Assembly (NCBI RefSeq): GCF_003248515.1
Contig: NZ_QFOB01000005.1
Coordinates: 186,001 to 250,000, forward strand
DNA length: 64,000 nucleotides
Source of the DNA: Sphingomonas sp.
Lineage (GTDB): Bacteria; Pseudomonadota; Alphaproteobacteria; Sphingomonadales; Sphingomonadaceae
Reading direction: 5' to 3'
The notes under the pieces are model-generated. The model worked only from the letters and a program-made list of their open reading frames with translations, had not been told where the DNA came from and did no database searches. The translations under genes and the position numbers were made by a program. Below are positions 42,451 to 50,607 of the stretch, piece by piece (within the stretch, counting starts at the first letter, position 1; the number at the start of each line of letters is the position of its first letter).

Positions 42451-42480
42451 CTCCTGGTCTGCCGGACCGGTGAACCAGGA
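42451..42480 (-). promoter_or_regulatory. metE: Possible Shine-Dalgarno-masking hairpin of metE
   Basis: On the reverse strand ACCAGGA at 42458-42452 contains part of the metE ribosome site (AGGAG). It pairs with TCCTGGT at 42480-42474, a perfect 7-bp stem with a 15-base loop. Such a hairpin would hide the ribosome site and is a plausible translational expression platform for the upstream cobalamin riboswitch. Confidence 0.55.
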
Positions 42481-42593
42481 TAGAGCGCGCGAGGGCGCCG
42501 GTCGCCGCGGACCGCGACGCAAGTGACGGACGCGCGACGCTTCGGCGTCTGGCGCGATCCACCGGAGGAACCCCCGTCCGAGGAACGTTATCG

Positions 42594-42801
42594 CGTCGGA
42601 GGCAGGTCTCCTGGCTTGCGGGTCAACACGAACGGCCCCGGCCTTCCCGGCACCCGAGGGGGTGCCAGTGACGCGTGAAGGGACCGCCGCTCACCGCTTA
42701 CAGTTGCGGGGGCAGCGCCGGATTCCGCCCGAACAGGCGCCACCGGCTTCCCGTCTTAGCCCCGTCGCCCGCCTGGAAAACCGGGACGGGGAACCTCGAC
42801 G
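42594..42801 (-). ncRNA. Cobalamin (B12) riboswitch controlling metE
   Basis: A reverse-strand RNA leader of about 208 nt carrying the conserved B12-box AGCCAGGAGACCTGCC (42616-42601), the GCAACTGTAAGCGGTGAGC core, the GAATCCGGCGCTGCCCCCGC element, and GGAAGCCGGTG near the 5' side. P1 closes CGTCG.GG with CC.CGACG at 42801-42794 and 42602-42594. Adenosyl- or methyl-cobalamin binding should repress metE when B12 allows the MetH route. The leader ends about 150 bp before the metE start codon, and the expression platform is probably the hairpin near the ribosome site. Confidence 0.93.
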
Positions 42802-42834
42802 GGGGGCTTCATCCGCCCTTTGGCCGGTCATGTC

Positions 42835-42868
42835 AATAACGATATAAAGACATCTTTATATCGTTATT
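42835..42868. promoter_or_regulatory. Perfect 34-bp palindromic operator upstream of metE
   Basis: Arms AATAACGATATAAAGA (42835-42850) and TCTTTATATCGTTATT (42853-42868) are exact reverse complements around CA. The central 20 bases are identical to the ahcY site at 33380-33399. It lies 34 bp beyond the riboswitch on the promoter side. On the reverse strand a TTGACA hexamer (forward 42831-42836) begins inside it, so a bound regulator would occlude the metE promoter. Confidence 0.8.
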
Positions 42869-42993
42869 TCTATCTCTCGCATGCCTGTAGCGGATGCGCA
42901 TGTCAAAATGCGTGTACAAACGCATGTCGGAAGGACGCGCGAAAGCTGCCGCATGGTCGCCGGGAAAATCCAACATCTGCAATGGCTTGGGAA

Positions 42994-43070
42994 TGGCGCG
43001 CCCGGCTGGATTCGAACCAGCGACCACGAGCTTAGAAGGCACGTGCTCTATCCAACTGAGCTACGGGCGC
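42994..43070 (-). tRNA. tRNA-Arg(TCT)
   Basis: A 77-nt tRNA with encoded CCA. The acceptor stem GCGCCCG pairs with CGGGCGC, the T arm contains GGTTCGAATCC, and the anticodon TCT (complement of 43034-43036) reads AGA/AGG. The anticodon stem CGTGC/GCTCG has one T-T mismatch at the third pair, otherwise the fold is normal. Its promoter would lie in the 228-bp gap to the queuosine transporter gene. Confidence 0.95.
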
Positions 43071-43298
43071 GCACCTGGAAATGAAGGGAAATCCCTTGGC
43101 GGGCACCCGTTCTTCCCACGTATCCGATGAAGGGTTGTCCCCGCGGCGGATGCGTGGGGCGGACGATTAGCGCCTGATCCCGAGGCCGGATAGCCCCAAA
43201 GCCCGTGCGACGGGCCGACGGGCGGCGCGGATTGCGCGGATTGCGCGGGGCCGGAACTGCGATAGTCTGGGACGATGGCGGATGGGGCGGGCTGACGG

Positions 43299-44030
43299 GT
43301 GGATGTGAAGGCGATCGAGGCGGGGGCGCTGACCGGGCGGCCGCTGCGCTATTTCGATTTCGTGATGTGCGCCTTCGTCGTCATCCTGCTTCTGTCGAAC
43401 ATCGTGGGCGCGGAGAAGCGCGCCGTGATCGATCTGCCCGGCATCGGCCCATGGCCTTTCGGCGCCGGCATCCTCTTCTTTCCGATCTCCTATGTGATCG
43501 ATGACGTGCTGACCGAGGTCTATGGCTATGCGCGCGCGCGCCGTGCGGTGTGGGCGGCCTTCGTGGCGCTGGCCTTCATGGCGGCGATGGAATGGACGGT
43601 CGTGCATCTGCCGGTGGCGGAAGGATGGACGGGCCAGCCCGCCTATGAGCGCGTGTTCGGCGGGGGCTGGCGCATCGTGGGCGCGTCGCTCGCGGCCTTC
43701 TGGGTGGGCGATATCCTGAACAGCCTGGTGCTGGCCAAGATGAAGATCGCCACCAAAGGGCGCTGGCTGTGGATGCGCACGATCGGCTCCACCATCATTG
43801 GCGAAGGCGCCGACAGCCTGATCTTCTATCCGCTGGCCTTCTATGGCCTGCCTGATTGGCCGGTCGCCGCGCTGGGCGCGGTGATGCTCAGCCAGTTCAT
43901 CCTGAAAGTCTCGTGGGAGGTGCTGCTGACGCCCGTCACCTATGCGGTGGTGGGCTTCCTCAAGCGGCGCGAGGGCATCGACGTGTACGATACGGATACC
44001 GATTTCACGCCCTTCAAGGCGCGCGTCTAG
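43299..44030 (+). CDS. Queuosine precursor transporter (YhhQ family)
   Basis: A 243-residue inner-membrane protein with about six to seven spans of the vitamin-transporter-like YhhQ/COG1738 family, which takes up 7-cyano- or 7-aminomethyl-7-deazaguanine for queuosine in tRNA. Family motifs include RYFDFVMCAFVVILLLSNIV, GAGILFFPISYVIDDVLTEVYGY and RTIGSTIIGEGADSLIFYPLA. The GTG start at 43299 is uncertain; a GTG at 43305 is nearby. Nothing is seen in the 228-bp gap before it apart from the tRNA-Arg promoter region. It is followed by the symporter gene 67 bp on. Confidence 0.9.
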   Translation: MDVKAIEAGALTGRPLRYFDFVMCAFVVILLLSNIVGAEKRAVIDLPGIGPWPFGAGILFFPISYVIDDVLTEVYGYARARRAVWAAFVALAFMAAMEWTVVHLPVAEGWTGQPAYERVFGGGWRIVGASLAAFWVGDILNSLVLAKMKIATKGRWLWMRTIGSTIIGEGADSLIFYPLAFYGLPDWPVAALGAVMLSQFILKVSWEVLLTPVTYAVVGFLKRREGIDVYDTDTDFTPFKARV

Positions 44031-44097
44031 GCTTAGGACGCGCTTTCCGGCTCCTCGCGCCATCGACAGCGGCGCGCGGCCGGTGCAGACGGCGCGG

Positions 44098-45474
44098 ATG
44101 GACTGGATCAACGGCGCCGTCGATGCGCTTTCCGCCGCCGTCTTCTGGAAGGTGCCGCTCGGCGGGATCCAGATCGAGGCGATCGTTCTCTACCTTGCCC
44201 TGCCGATGCTGTTCCTCACGGTCTGGCTCGGCTTCCCGAACGTGCGCCTGGTGGGGCGCGGCATCCGTGAATTGCGCGGCCGGCCGGGCGAAAGCGCGGC
44301 GCGGGGCGATACCAGCCAGTTCGGCGCGCTCGCCACCGCGCTTGCCGGCACGATCGGCCTGGGCAACATCGCGGGGGTGGCGGTGGCGCTCACGATGGGC
44401 GGGCCGGGTGCGATCTTCTGGATGTTCGTGATCGGCTGGTTCGCGATGACCGTGAAGATGGCCGAGGTGACGCTGGGCCTGAAATATCGCGTCGTGGATG
44501 CCGACGGGCATGTCCATGGCGGCCCCATGTATGTGCTGAGGGCGGCGCTGGGCGCGAGGGGCTGGCCCCGCCTGGGGGCTTTGCTGGGCGGGCTCTACGC
44601 CTTCTTCGCCCTGTTCGGCGCGATTCCGATGGTGCAGGTGAACCAGAGCTTCGCGCAGGTTTCCGCCGTGGCGGGGATCACCAATGGCTGGGCCTATGGC
44701 ATCTTCATCGCATCGGCCGTCGCCTGCGTCACGCTCGGCGGCGCTGCCTGGCTGGGCGAGGTTTCCAAGCGCCTGACGCCGCTCAAGGTGGCGATCTATC
44801 TCGGCGGGCTGTGCGCGATCCTGATCCTGCACGCCGATGCGATCCCGGCGGCGCTGGGCCAGATCTGGCACGGGGCGTGGACGGGCGATGCCGCGCGCGG
44901 CGGCGCGATCGGCGCCTTCGTCGCGGGCATGCGGCGTGCCGTCTTCGCGAGCGAGGCGGGCGTGGGATCGGCGGTGATGGCGCACAGCCTGGCCAGGACG
45001 GACGAGCCCGTGTCGGAGGGGCTGGTGGCGCTACTGGAGCCCCTGCTGGGTACGATGATCGTCTGTTCGCTGGGCGGGCTCGCCCTAGTCGCGGCCGGCA
45101 CCTGGAATGGCGGGCTGGAGGGCATCGCGATCATGTCGGCTGCCTTCGCGCAGATATCGCCCTGGTTTCCCTATCTGCTCGCGATCGTCGTCTTCCTCTT
45201 CGCTTATTCGACGCTGGTGGCCTGGGGTTTCTACGGGCTTCAGGCATGGGGCTATCTGTTCGGCAACGGGCGCCGCGCGCAGACCATCTACAAGATCCTG
45301 TATGTCGCCGCGCTGCCGCCGGCTGCCGCGATCGATCTGGGCCATGTGATCGGCATCGTCGATTGCAGCTTCTTCCTCATGGCGATCCCGAACGTCATCG
45401 CGCTCTTCCTGTGCGCGGGCGAGGTGCGGCGCGATCTGCTGGCGTTCGTGAAGGGCGGGGCGCGGCCGGCATGA
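44098..45474 (+). CDS. Sodium:alanine/glycine symporter (AgcS/AlsT family)
   Basis: A 458-residue inner-membrane amino-acid carrier with about ten to eleven spans, coupling Na+ flow to uptake of alanine or glycine. The family signature is FGALATALAGTIGLGNIAGV, then GGPGAIFWMFVIGWFAMTVKMAEV and the HGGPMYVL loop. VFASEAGVGSAVMAHSLART and LEPLLGTMIVCS are also typical. ATG 44098 starts the protein, with MDWINGAVDALSAAVFW as N-terminus. The substrate is assigned by family; the precise amino acid is not provable here. Confidence 0.93.
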   Translation: MDWINGAVDALSAAVFWKVPLGGIQIEAIVLYLALPMLFLTVWLGFPNVRLVGRGIRELRGRPGESAARGDTSQFGALATALAGTIGLGNIAGVAVALTMGGPGAIFWMFVIGWFAMTVKMAEVTLGLKYRVVDADGHVHGGPMYVLRAALGARGWPRLGALLGGLYAFFALFGAIPMVQVNQSFAQVSAVAGITNGWAYGIFIASAVACVTLGGAAWLGEVSKRLTPLKVAIYLGGLCAILILHADAIPAALGQIWHGAWTGDAARGGAIGAFVAGMRRAVFASEAGVGSAVMAHSLARTDEPVSEGLVALLEPLLGTMIVCSLGGLALVAAGTWNGGLEGIAIMSAAFAQISPWFPYLLAIVVFLFAYSTLVAWGFYGLQAWGYLFGNGRRAQTIYKILYVAALPPAAAIDLGHVIGIVDCSFFLMAIPNVIALFLCAGEVRRDLLAFVKGGARPA

Positions 45475-45524
45475 TCGGGGCGGCGCGGCTTCCACGCCGA
45501 GCGATCAGACTCTAGGGTTTGGCC

Positions 45525-46337
45525 ATGATCGATCTCTCGGCCCTGCGCTCCGCCCTCTATCTGCCCGCCTCCAATGCGCGCGCGATTGCGAAGGCGCGCA
45601 CGCTGGCCGCGGATCTCGTGATCCTCGATCTGGAGGATGCCGTTCCCGATGAGGCCAAGCATGATGCGCTGCACGCGGCCATCGCGGCGGCGGAGGAAGG
45701 GGGCTTTCCCGGGCTCGTCTCGATCCGCATCAACGCCTCCGGCACGCCGTGGCACCGGCATGAGGTGGCCGCGATCGCGGCATCGGGCGCGGTGGATCTG
45801 GTGGTGGTGCCCAAGGTGGAATCCGCCAACGGCATCGCGGCGCTGGCCGCGAAGCTGGAGCGCCCCCTGCTGGCGATGATCGAGACGCCGGCGGGGGTGT
45901 TCAATGCCGCCGCCATCGCCGCAGGGCAGGGCGTGGCCGGGCTGATAGCTGGCACGAATGATCTCGCCGCCACGCTGCGCTTGCCACCCGGCGCGCCCCG
46001 CGCGAGCCTTTCGATGGCGCTCCAGGCGATCGTGCTGGCGGCGCGCGCCAGCGGCGGCATCGCGCTGGATGGCGTGTGGAACCGGCTGGACGATCCGGAG
46101 GGTTTCGAGGCGGAATGCCGGGAAGGCCGCCTGCTGGGCTTCGACGGCAAGGCCTTGATCCATCCATCGCAGGTGGAGCCCTGCATCCGCTGTTTCTCGC
46201 CCGATGCGGCCGAGGTGGAGGAGGCCGAGGCGCTGATCGCGGCCGCGACTGGCGGAGCGGAGCGCTTCCGTGGCCGGATGGTGGAGACGCTGCACGTGGA
46301 GGCGGCGAAGCGGCTATTGGCCCGCGCGATCCGATAG
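45525..46337 (+). CDS. CitE-like / HpcH-HpaI family CoA-ester lyase
   Basis: A 270-residue TIM-barrel lyase of the citrate-lyase beta-like (CitE) family, acting on acyl-CoA or malyl-CoA-type esters. The N-terminal RSALYLPASNARAIAKA, LVILDLEDAVPDEAK (metal-ligand Asp/Glu), RINASGTPWHRHE, MIETPAGVF, and GKALIHPSQVEPC all match. ATG 45525 was chosen over TTG 45519. The substrate is unknown (malyl-CoA, citramalyl-CoA and methylmalyl-CoA are candidates). No citrate-lyase partner subunits lie next to it. Confidence 0.88.
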   Translation: MIDLSALRSALYLPASNARAIAKARTLAADLVILDLEDAVPDEAKHDALHAAIAAAEEGGFPGLVSIRINASGTPWHRHEVAAIAASGAVDLVVVPKVESANGIAALAAKLERPLLAMIETPAGVFNAAAIAAGQGVAGLIAGTNDLAATLRLPPGAPRASLSMALQAIVLAARASGGIALDGVWNRLDDPEGFEAECREGRLLGFDGKALIHPSQVEPCIRCFSPDAAEVEEAEALIAAATGGAERFRGRMVETLHVEAAKRLLARAIR

Positions 46338-46424
46338 ATGGCGCAGTCGCTGGCTGGCAAGTCGTGCAAGCCATGCCTATAGAGGCGCGAATCCTCTGAT
46401 CCTCCGACGGGATTCGCACTGCAC

Positions 46425-47882
46425 ATGATCGAGCTTGGCCTCACCTTCGACGACGTTCTCCTCAGGCCGGGGGCGTCCGACGTGCTGCCGACCGATGCCG
46501 ACACCCGCACCTTCGTGACGCGTGATATCGCGCTCAACATCCCCGTCCTCTCGGCGGCGATGGACACCGTGACGGAGGCCGACATGGCGATCGTCATGGC
46601 GCAGCTGGGCGGCCTGGGCGTGCTCCACCGCAATCTGGGCGTGGAGGAGCAGGCGGCCGCCGTGCGTGCCGTGAAGCGCTACGAGGCCGGCATGGTCGTC
46701 AACCCGATCACCGTTCATCCGAACGAGACGCTGGCGGACGTGCTGGCGCTGATGGGCCGGCACAAGATTTCGGGCATCCCGGTGGTGGAGGCGGGCGGCA
46801 AGCTCGTCGGCATCGTCACCAATCGCGACGTGCGCTTTGCGGAGCGGCCGGACCAGCCCGTCTCCGAACTGATGACGCATCAGAATCTGGCGACGGTGCA
46901 TGCGGGCGTGAGTTCGGAAGAGGCGCGCCGGCTGCTCCACCAGCGCCGGATCGAGAAGCTGATCGTGGTGGACGACGCCTATCGTTGCATCGGCCTCATC
47001 ACGGTGAAGGACATCGAAAAGGCGGTGACCTATCCGTCCGCCACCAAGGATCGATCGGGGCGGCTGCGCTGCGCGGCTGCGACGACGGTGGGCGACAAGG
47101 GCTTCGCCCGCACGGAGGCACTGATCGATGCCGAGTGCGACCTGATCGTGATCGATACCGCCCACGGCCACAATCGCGACGTGGCGCGCGCGGTGGAGCG
47201 GGTGAAGCGCCTTTCCAATTCGGTGCAGGTGGTGGCGGGCAATGTCGCGACCGCGGAGGCGACGCGCGCGCTGATCGATGCGGGCGCCGACGGCATCAAG
47301 GTGGGCATCGGCCCGGGATCGATCTGCACCACGCGCATCGTCGCGGGGGTGGGCGTGCCGCAGTTGACGGCCGTGATGGAAGCCGCCGAGGAAGCCTGGA
47401 AATCCAATGTGCCGGTGATCGCCGACGGCGGGCTGCGCACCTCGGGCGATCTGGCCAAGGCGCTGGCGGCGGGCGCATCGGTGGTGATGGTGGGCAGCCT
47501 GCTCGCCGGCACGGACGAGGCACCGGGCGAGACGTTCCTGTATCAGGGCCGCGCCTTCAAGAGCTATCGCGGCATGGGATCGGTCGGCGCGATGGGCCGT
47601 GGCTCGGCCGATCGCTATTTCCAGGGCGAGGTGAAGGATCAGCTGAAGCTGGTGCCGGAAGGCATTGAGGGGCAGGTGGCCTATAAAGGCCCGGCCAAGG
47701 ACGTGATCCACCAGCTGGTGGGCGGCGTGAAGGCGGCGATGGGCTATACCGGCTCCGCCACCCTGCCCGAACTGCGGGAAAAGGCGCGCTTCGTGCGCAT
47801 CACCAATGCCGGCCTGCGCGAAAGCCATGTGCACGACGTTTCCATCACGCGTGAGGCGCCCAATTATCCGAGCATGGGATAA
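46425..47882 (+). CDS. guaB: Inosine-5'-monophosphate dehydrogenase
   Basis: A 485-residue enzyme that oxidises IMP to XMP with NAD, the committed step to GMP. The TIM barrel (LTFDDVLLRPGASDVLPT) is interrupted by two CBS domains at about residues 95-205 (HPNETLADVLALMGRHKIS, then MTHQNLATVHAGVSSEEARR), where purine nucleotides regulate it. The catalytic Cys is in GIGPGSICTTRIVAG and the flap region in RGMGSVGAMGRGSADRY. Length is typical. An RsmB-type methyltransferase follows after a 123-bp repeat-like spacer; purine neighbours are absent. Confidence 0.98.
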   Translation: MIELGLTFDDVLLRPGASDVLPTDADTRTFVTRDIALNIPVLSAAMDTVTEADMAIVMAQLGGLGVLHRNLGVEEQAAAVRAVKRYEAGMVVNPITVHPNETLADVLALMGRHKISGIPVVEAGGKLVGIVTNRDVRFAERPDQPVSELMTHQNLATVHAGVSSEEARRLLHQRRIEKLIVVDDAYRCIGLITVKDIEKAVTYPSATKDRSGRLRCAAATTVGDKGFARTEALIDAECDLIVIDTAHGHNRDVARAVERVKRLSNSVQVVAGNVATAEATRALIDAGADGIKVGIGPGSICTTRIVAGVGVPQLTAVMEAAEEAWKSNVPVIADGGLRTSGDLAKALAAGASVVMVGSLLAGTDEAPGETFLYQGRAFKSYRGMGSVGAMGRGSADRYFQGEVKDQLKLVPEGIEGQVAYKGPAKDVIHQLVGGVKAAMGYTGSATLPELREKARFVRITNAGLRESHVHDVSITREAPNYPSMG

Positions 47883-47888
47883 GCCTGC

Positions 47889-48004
47889 GCTGCCCTTCCG
47901 CTTGCCGGAGGGGTCGGGGGTGGGCATGAGCCACGCCATGATGTGTTCGACGGTCGAGGTGGAAAGCCCGCCCCCGGCCCCTCGCGCAGGCGAGAGGGGG
48001 GAAA
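47889..48004. repeat. Probable intergenic repeat between guaB and the RNA methyltransferase
   Basis: The spacer contains CCCTTCCGCTTGCCGGAGGG, GTCGGGGGTGGGC and, near the end, CCCGCCCCCGGCCCCTCGCG with GGCGAGAGGGG. Such CT/GG-rich palindromic text recurs between genes in sphingomonads as far as I recall; a genome-wide search is needed to confirm. No reading frame is convincing here. Confidence 0.45.
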
Positions 48005-48005
48005 G

Positions 48006-49181
48006 ATGACCCCGGCCGCGCGCGTTCAGGCCGCGATCGACATTCTCGACGAGGTGATCGCCGCCGCGCGCACGCAGGGGGCGGCGGCCGACACGATCGT
48101 GGCGCGCTATTTCTCCACGCGCCGCTATGCCGGATCGAAGGATCGTCGCGCGGTGCGCGATCTGCTGTTCGCCGCGATCCGGCGTTCGGGCGAGGTGCCG
48201 GTCAGCGGGCGCGCGGCGATGATCGGGCTGGCGGGCGACCGGCCGGAGGTCGCCGCTCTCTTCAACGGCGCGCCGCATTGCCCCGCGCCGATCCGGCCGG
48301 AAGAGCCTGCCTCTCCGGCGGCGGCCTTGCCGGCCTGGCTTTCCGAAAAACTGCTCCCCGTGCTGGGCGCGGAGCAACTGCCCGCTTTGCTGGCGCGGGC
48401 GCCGCTGGATCTGCGCGCGAACCGGCTGAAGACGACGCGCGCCGATCTGCTCGCCCGCCTGCCCGAAGCCGTCGCCGCTCCGCATGCGCCCGATGCCTTC
48501 CGCCTGCCCGAGGGCACGCGCGTCGAGGCGTTGGCGGAATGGCGCGAGGGCCTGTTCGAGGTGCAGGACGAAGGCAGCCAGCTGCTGGCCGAGGCGGTGG
48601 GGGCCGGGCCGGGGCAGACAGTGATCGATCTCTGCGCGGGGGCGGGCGGCAAGACGCTGGCGCTGGCCGCCGCCATGGCCAATGAGGGGCGCCTGATCGC
48701 GTGCGACGTGGATCGCGCACGCCTTTCCCGCCTGGCCCCCCGCAAGGCGCGCGCGGGCGCGTCGATGATCGAGGAATTACTGCTGGACGCTGGCCGTGAG
48801 GATCGCGCGCTGCATTCGCTGGCGGGGCGGGCCGATGCGGTGCTGGTGGATGCGCCCTGTTCCGGCAGCGGCACCTGGCGGCGCAATCCCGAGGCGCGCT
48901 GGCGCCTGACGCCAGAGCGGCTCGCGCGGCTCTCGGCGATGCAGGCGCATGTTCTGGATCTTGGCGCCGGGCTGGTGCGGCCGGGCGGGCGGCTCGTCTT
49001 CGCGGTCTGCTCGCTCCTGCCGGACGAAGGTGCCGATCGTCTCGCCGCCTTCCTCGCCACCCGCTCCGGCTGGACGCCCGAGGCGCTTCCGTTAGGCGTT
49101 CCTTCAGGCGCGGGCTTTATGCTCACGCCCGAGCGGGACGGCACGGACGGCTTTTTCGTCGCCAGCCTGATCCGGGCATGA
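48006..49181 (+). CDS. RsmB/NOL1-NOP2-family rRNA (cytosine-C5) methyltransferase
   Basis: A 391-residue SAM-dependent 5-methylcytosine RNA methyltransferase resembling RsmB, which methylates 16S rRNA C967. An N-terminal NusB-like helical domain (residues ~1-90, RVQAAIDILDEVIAAARTQG and RYAGSKDRRAVRDLLFAAIRR) precedes the catalytic Rossmann domain with SAM motif VIDLCAGAGGKTLALAAAMA. The two catalytic cysteines are in VDAPCSGSGTWRR and FAVCSLLPDEG. ATG 48006 has GGGGGAAAG upstream. The small TPR gene is coupled downstream. Confidence 0.9.
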   Translation: MTPAARVQAAIDILDEVIAAARTQGAAADTIVARYFSTRRYAGSKDRRAVRDLLFAAIRRSGEVPVSGRAAMIGLAGDRPEVAALFNGAPHCPAPIRPEEPASPAAALPAWLSEKLLPVLGAEQLPALLARAPLDLRANRLKTTRADLLARLPEAVAAPHAPDAFRLPEGTRVEALAEWREGLFEVQDEGSQLLAEAVGAGPGQTVIDLCAGAGGKTLALAAAMANEGRLIACDVDRARLSRLAPRKARAGASMIEELLLDAGREDRALHSLAGRADAVLVDAPCSGSGTWRRNPEARWRLTPERLARLSAMQAHVLDLGAGLVRPGGRLVFAVCSLLPDEGADRLAAFLATRSGWTPEALPLGVPSGAGFMLTPERDGTDGFFVASLIRA

Positions 49182-49216
49182 TAGCCGTGGCGCCTGAGTC
49201 CCTTTGGGAGAAAGTG

Positions 49217-49744
49217 ATGCGTTTCTCGCCTGCTGCCGTCGCGCTTGCGCTGGTGCTCGCCACTGTTTCGTCGAGCGTCGAGAGCCAGAAGCCGGACGAC
49301 CAGATCGATCCGCGCAGCGTGGCATTGATGACCAAGGCCGATGCCGCGCGCGCGGCGGGCCAGTTGAGCGAGGCGCAGGATCTGCTGGAAACCGCCCTCG
49401 CGATCGATCCGCGCAACCGTGCCGCTTATGTGGCGATGGGCCGCGTCGCCACCGCGCAGGCGCTGCCCGGCAAGGCGGTGCGCTTCTATCGCGAGGCGCT
49501 GGCGATCGATCCCAATGACGTGACGGCGCTGTCCGGCCAGGGCGTGGCGCTGGTGGATCGCGGCGCGGTGGAGCGCGCCAAGGAAAATCTCGTCAAGATC
49601 CGCACGCTCTGCAAGACGGAGTGCGCGCCCGCCACCACGCTGGCCGCCGCCATCGCCAAGGGGCCGCCGCCGGCCGTGGTGACCGCGCAGAACAATACGA
49701 CCGTGCCGCCGAAGGAAAAGGAAGCCGAGAGCGCGAAGCCCTGA
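49217..49744 (+). CDS. Exported TPR protein (175 aa)
   Basis: A small periplasmic tetratricopeptide-repeat protein. A signal peptide (MRFSPAAVALALVLATVSSS) is followed by about two to three TPR units, e.g. ARAAGQLSEAQDLLETALAI and GKAVRFYREALAIDPNDVTAL. A C-terminal Pro/Lys tail follows. ATG 49217 has GGGAG 7 bp upstream. An ATG at 49178 overlapping the methyltransferase stop would bury the signal sequence and is less likely. Function probably protein-protein contact; the partner is unknown. Confidence 0.78.
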   Translation: MRFSPAAVALALVLATVSSSVESQKPDDQIDPRSVALMTKADAARAAGQLSEAQDLLETALAIDPRNRAAYVAMGRVATAQALPGKAVRFYREALAIDPNDVTALSGQGVALVDRGAVERAKENLVKIRTLCKTECAPATTLAAAIAKGPPPAVVTAQNNTTVPPKEKEAESAKP

Positions 49745-49788
49745 GTGCCGGGACACTCTGAGCGCTGGGCTGGATCGGAGGGGGCGGC

Positions 49789-50607
49789 CTATAGCTTCGG
49801 CGTGACGCCCTGGCCCTGACGGGCGCGCACGGCCTGTGCCTCCAGTTGCTTCACCCATTGCGTGGACTGGCGGCTGTTGGCGACCATCCCGCCCTGATCG
49901 ACCAGCCAGACATAGAATTCGGAAATGGGGGAGGCGGCATCATTGGCCGGCCCGCCCCACAGATAGCGGAGCACGACGCCACATCGCGCCGCATCCATCG
50001 TCGTCCCCATCGTGCGGCGGAGATTGGGGTTGTTCTTGCTGGCCATTCCTTCCAGCACGTCGACCGCGCGGGGCGGCATCAGCGTCTCGTTGCCGCCATC
50101 CACGGGGATCCGGCCCGAGCCATTGGTGCTGACGGCGCATTCGGCTTTGCCCGGCTGGCTCCACTGCGCGATATTCGCCCCACGGCTGGGATCGTAATAA
50201 TATTTGGCCGGCCCGTATTTCGTATCGAGCGCCGCGACGAACTGGCCCCGCGCCGGCGGATTCTTCATGCCCTGGAGATAGCGGTGGATGGCGAAGGCGC
50301 GCGGCTGCGCCGGCGGGCTGGCGAACCAGATGCGGAACCGCGAATCCGTCGTGCGGAATTCCAGTTCGCTGAGGAAGGAGGGCGTTTCGAAGCCCTTCAC
50401 GCCATCCGAATAGGGATAGGTGGCGATCTTCCGGCTGACGAGTTGCGCCTTGCCGTCAAAGGCCCTGATCGTCCGGGTCACATCCGCCTCGGTCATGCCG
50501 AGCTTGAGCCCGGCAACCTCCAGCCGATCCGGCGAAGGGCTCTGCGCGACCGCCGCCGAAAAGGCACACAGGGCAAGACCGAAGGACAGGCGTGCCAATC
50601 TCATCAT
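49789..50607 (-). CDS. Exported protein of unknown function (272 aa)
   Basis: A 272-residue protein with signal sequence MRLARLSFGLALCAFSAAVAQ and a mature part starting DRLEVAGLKLGMTEADVTR. The segment is followed by the motifs TKYGPAKYYYDPSRGAN and AKAECAVSTN-like text (read GKAECAVSTNGSGRI). Start ATG 50607 is preferred because CGGGGAT lies 5 bp before. The family was not recognised; similar exported proteins occur in other sphingomonads by recall. It is convergent with the TPR gene and divergent to the tadG gene. Confidence 0.7.
   Translation of the reverse strand: MMRLARLSFGLALCAFSAAVAQSPSPDRLEVAGLKLGMTEADVTRTIRAFDGKAQLVSRKIATYPYSDGVKGFETPSFLSELEFRTTDSRFRIWFASPPAQPRAFAIHRYLQGMKNPPARGQFVAALDTKYGPAKYYYDPSRGANIAQWSQPGKAECAVSTNGSGRIPVDGGNETLMPPRAVDVLEGMASKNNPNLRRTMGTTMDAARCGVVLRYLWGGPANDAASPISEFYVWLVDQGGMVANSRQSTQWVKQLEAQAVRARQGQGVTPKL

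Noticed and set aside
42820..43130. Short open frames over tRNA-Arg and the metE control region
   Set aside because: They are read through a tRNA gene and the palindrome; there is no ribosome site or conserved feature.
46377..48485. Long reverse-strand open frame over guaB and the RNA methyltransferase
   Set aside because: It is Arg/His-rich low-information antisense sequence, produced by high GC content opposite genes with clear motifs.
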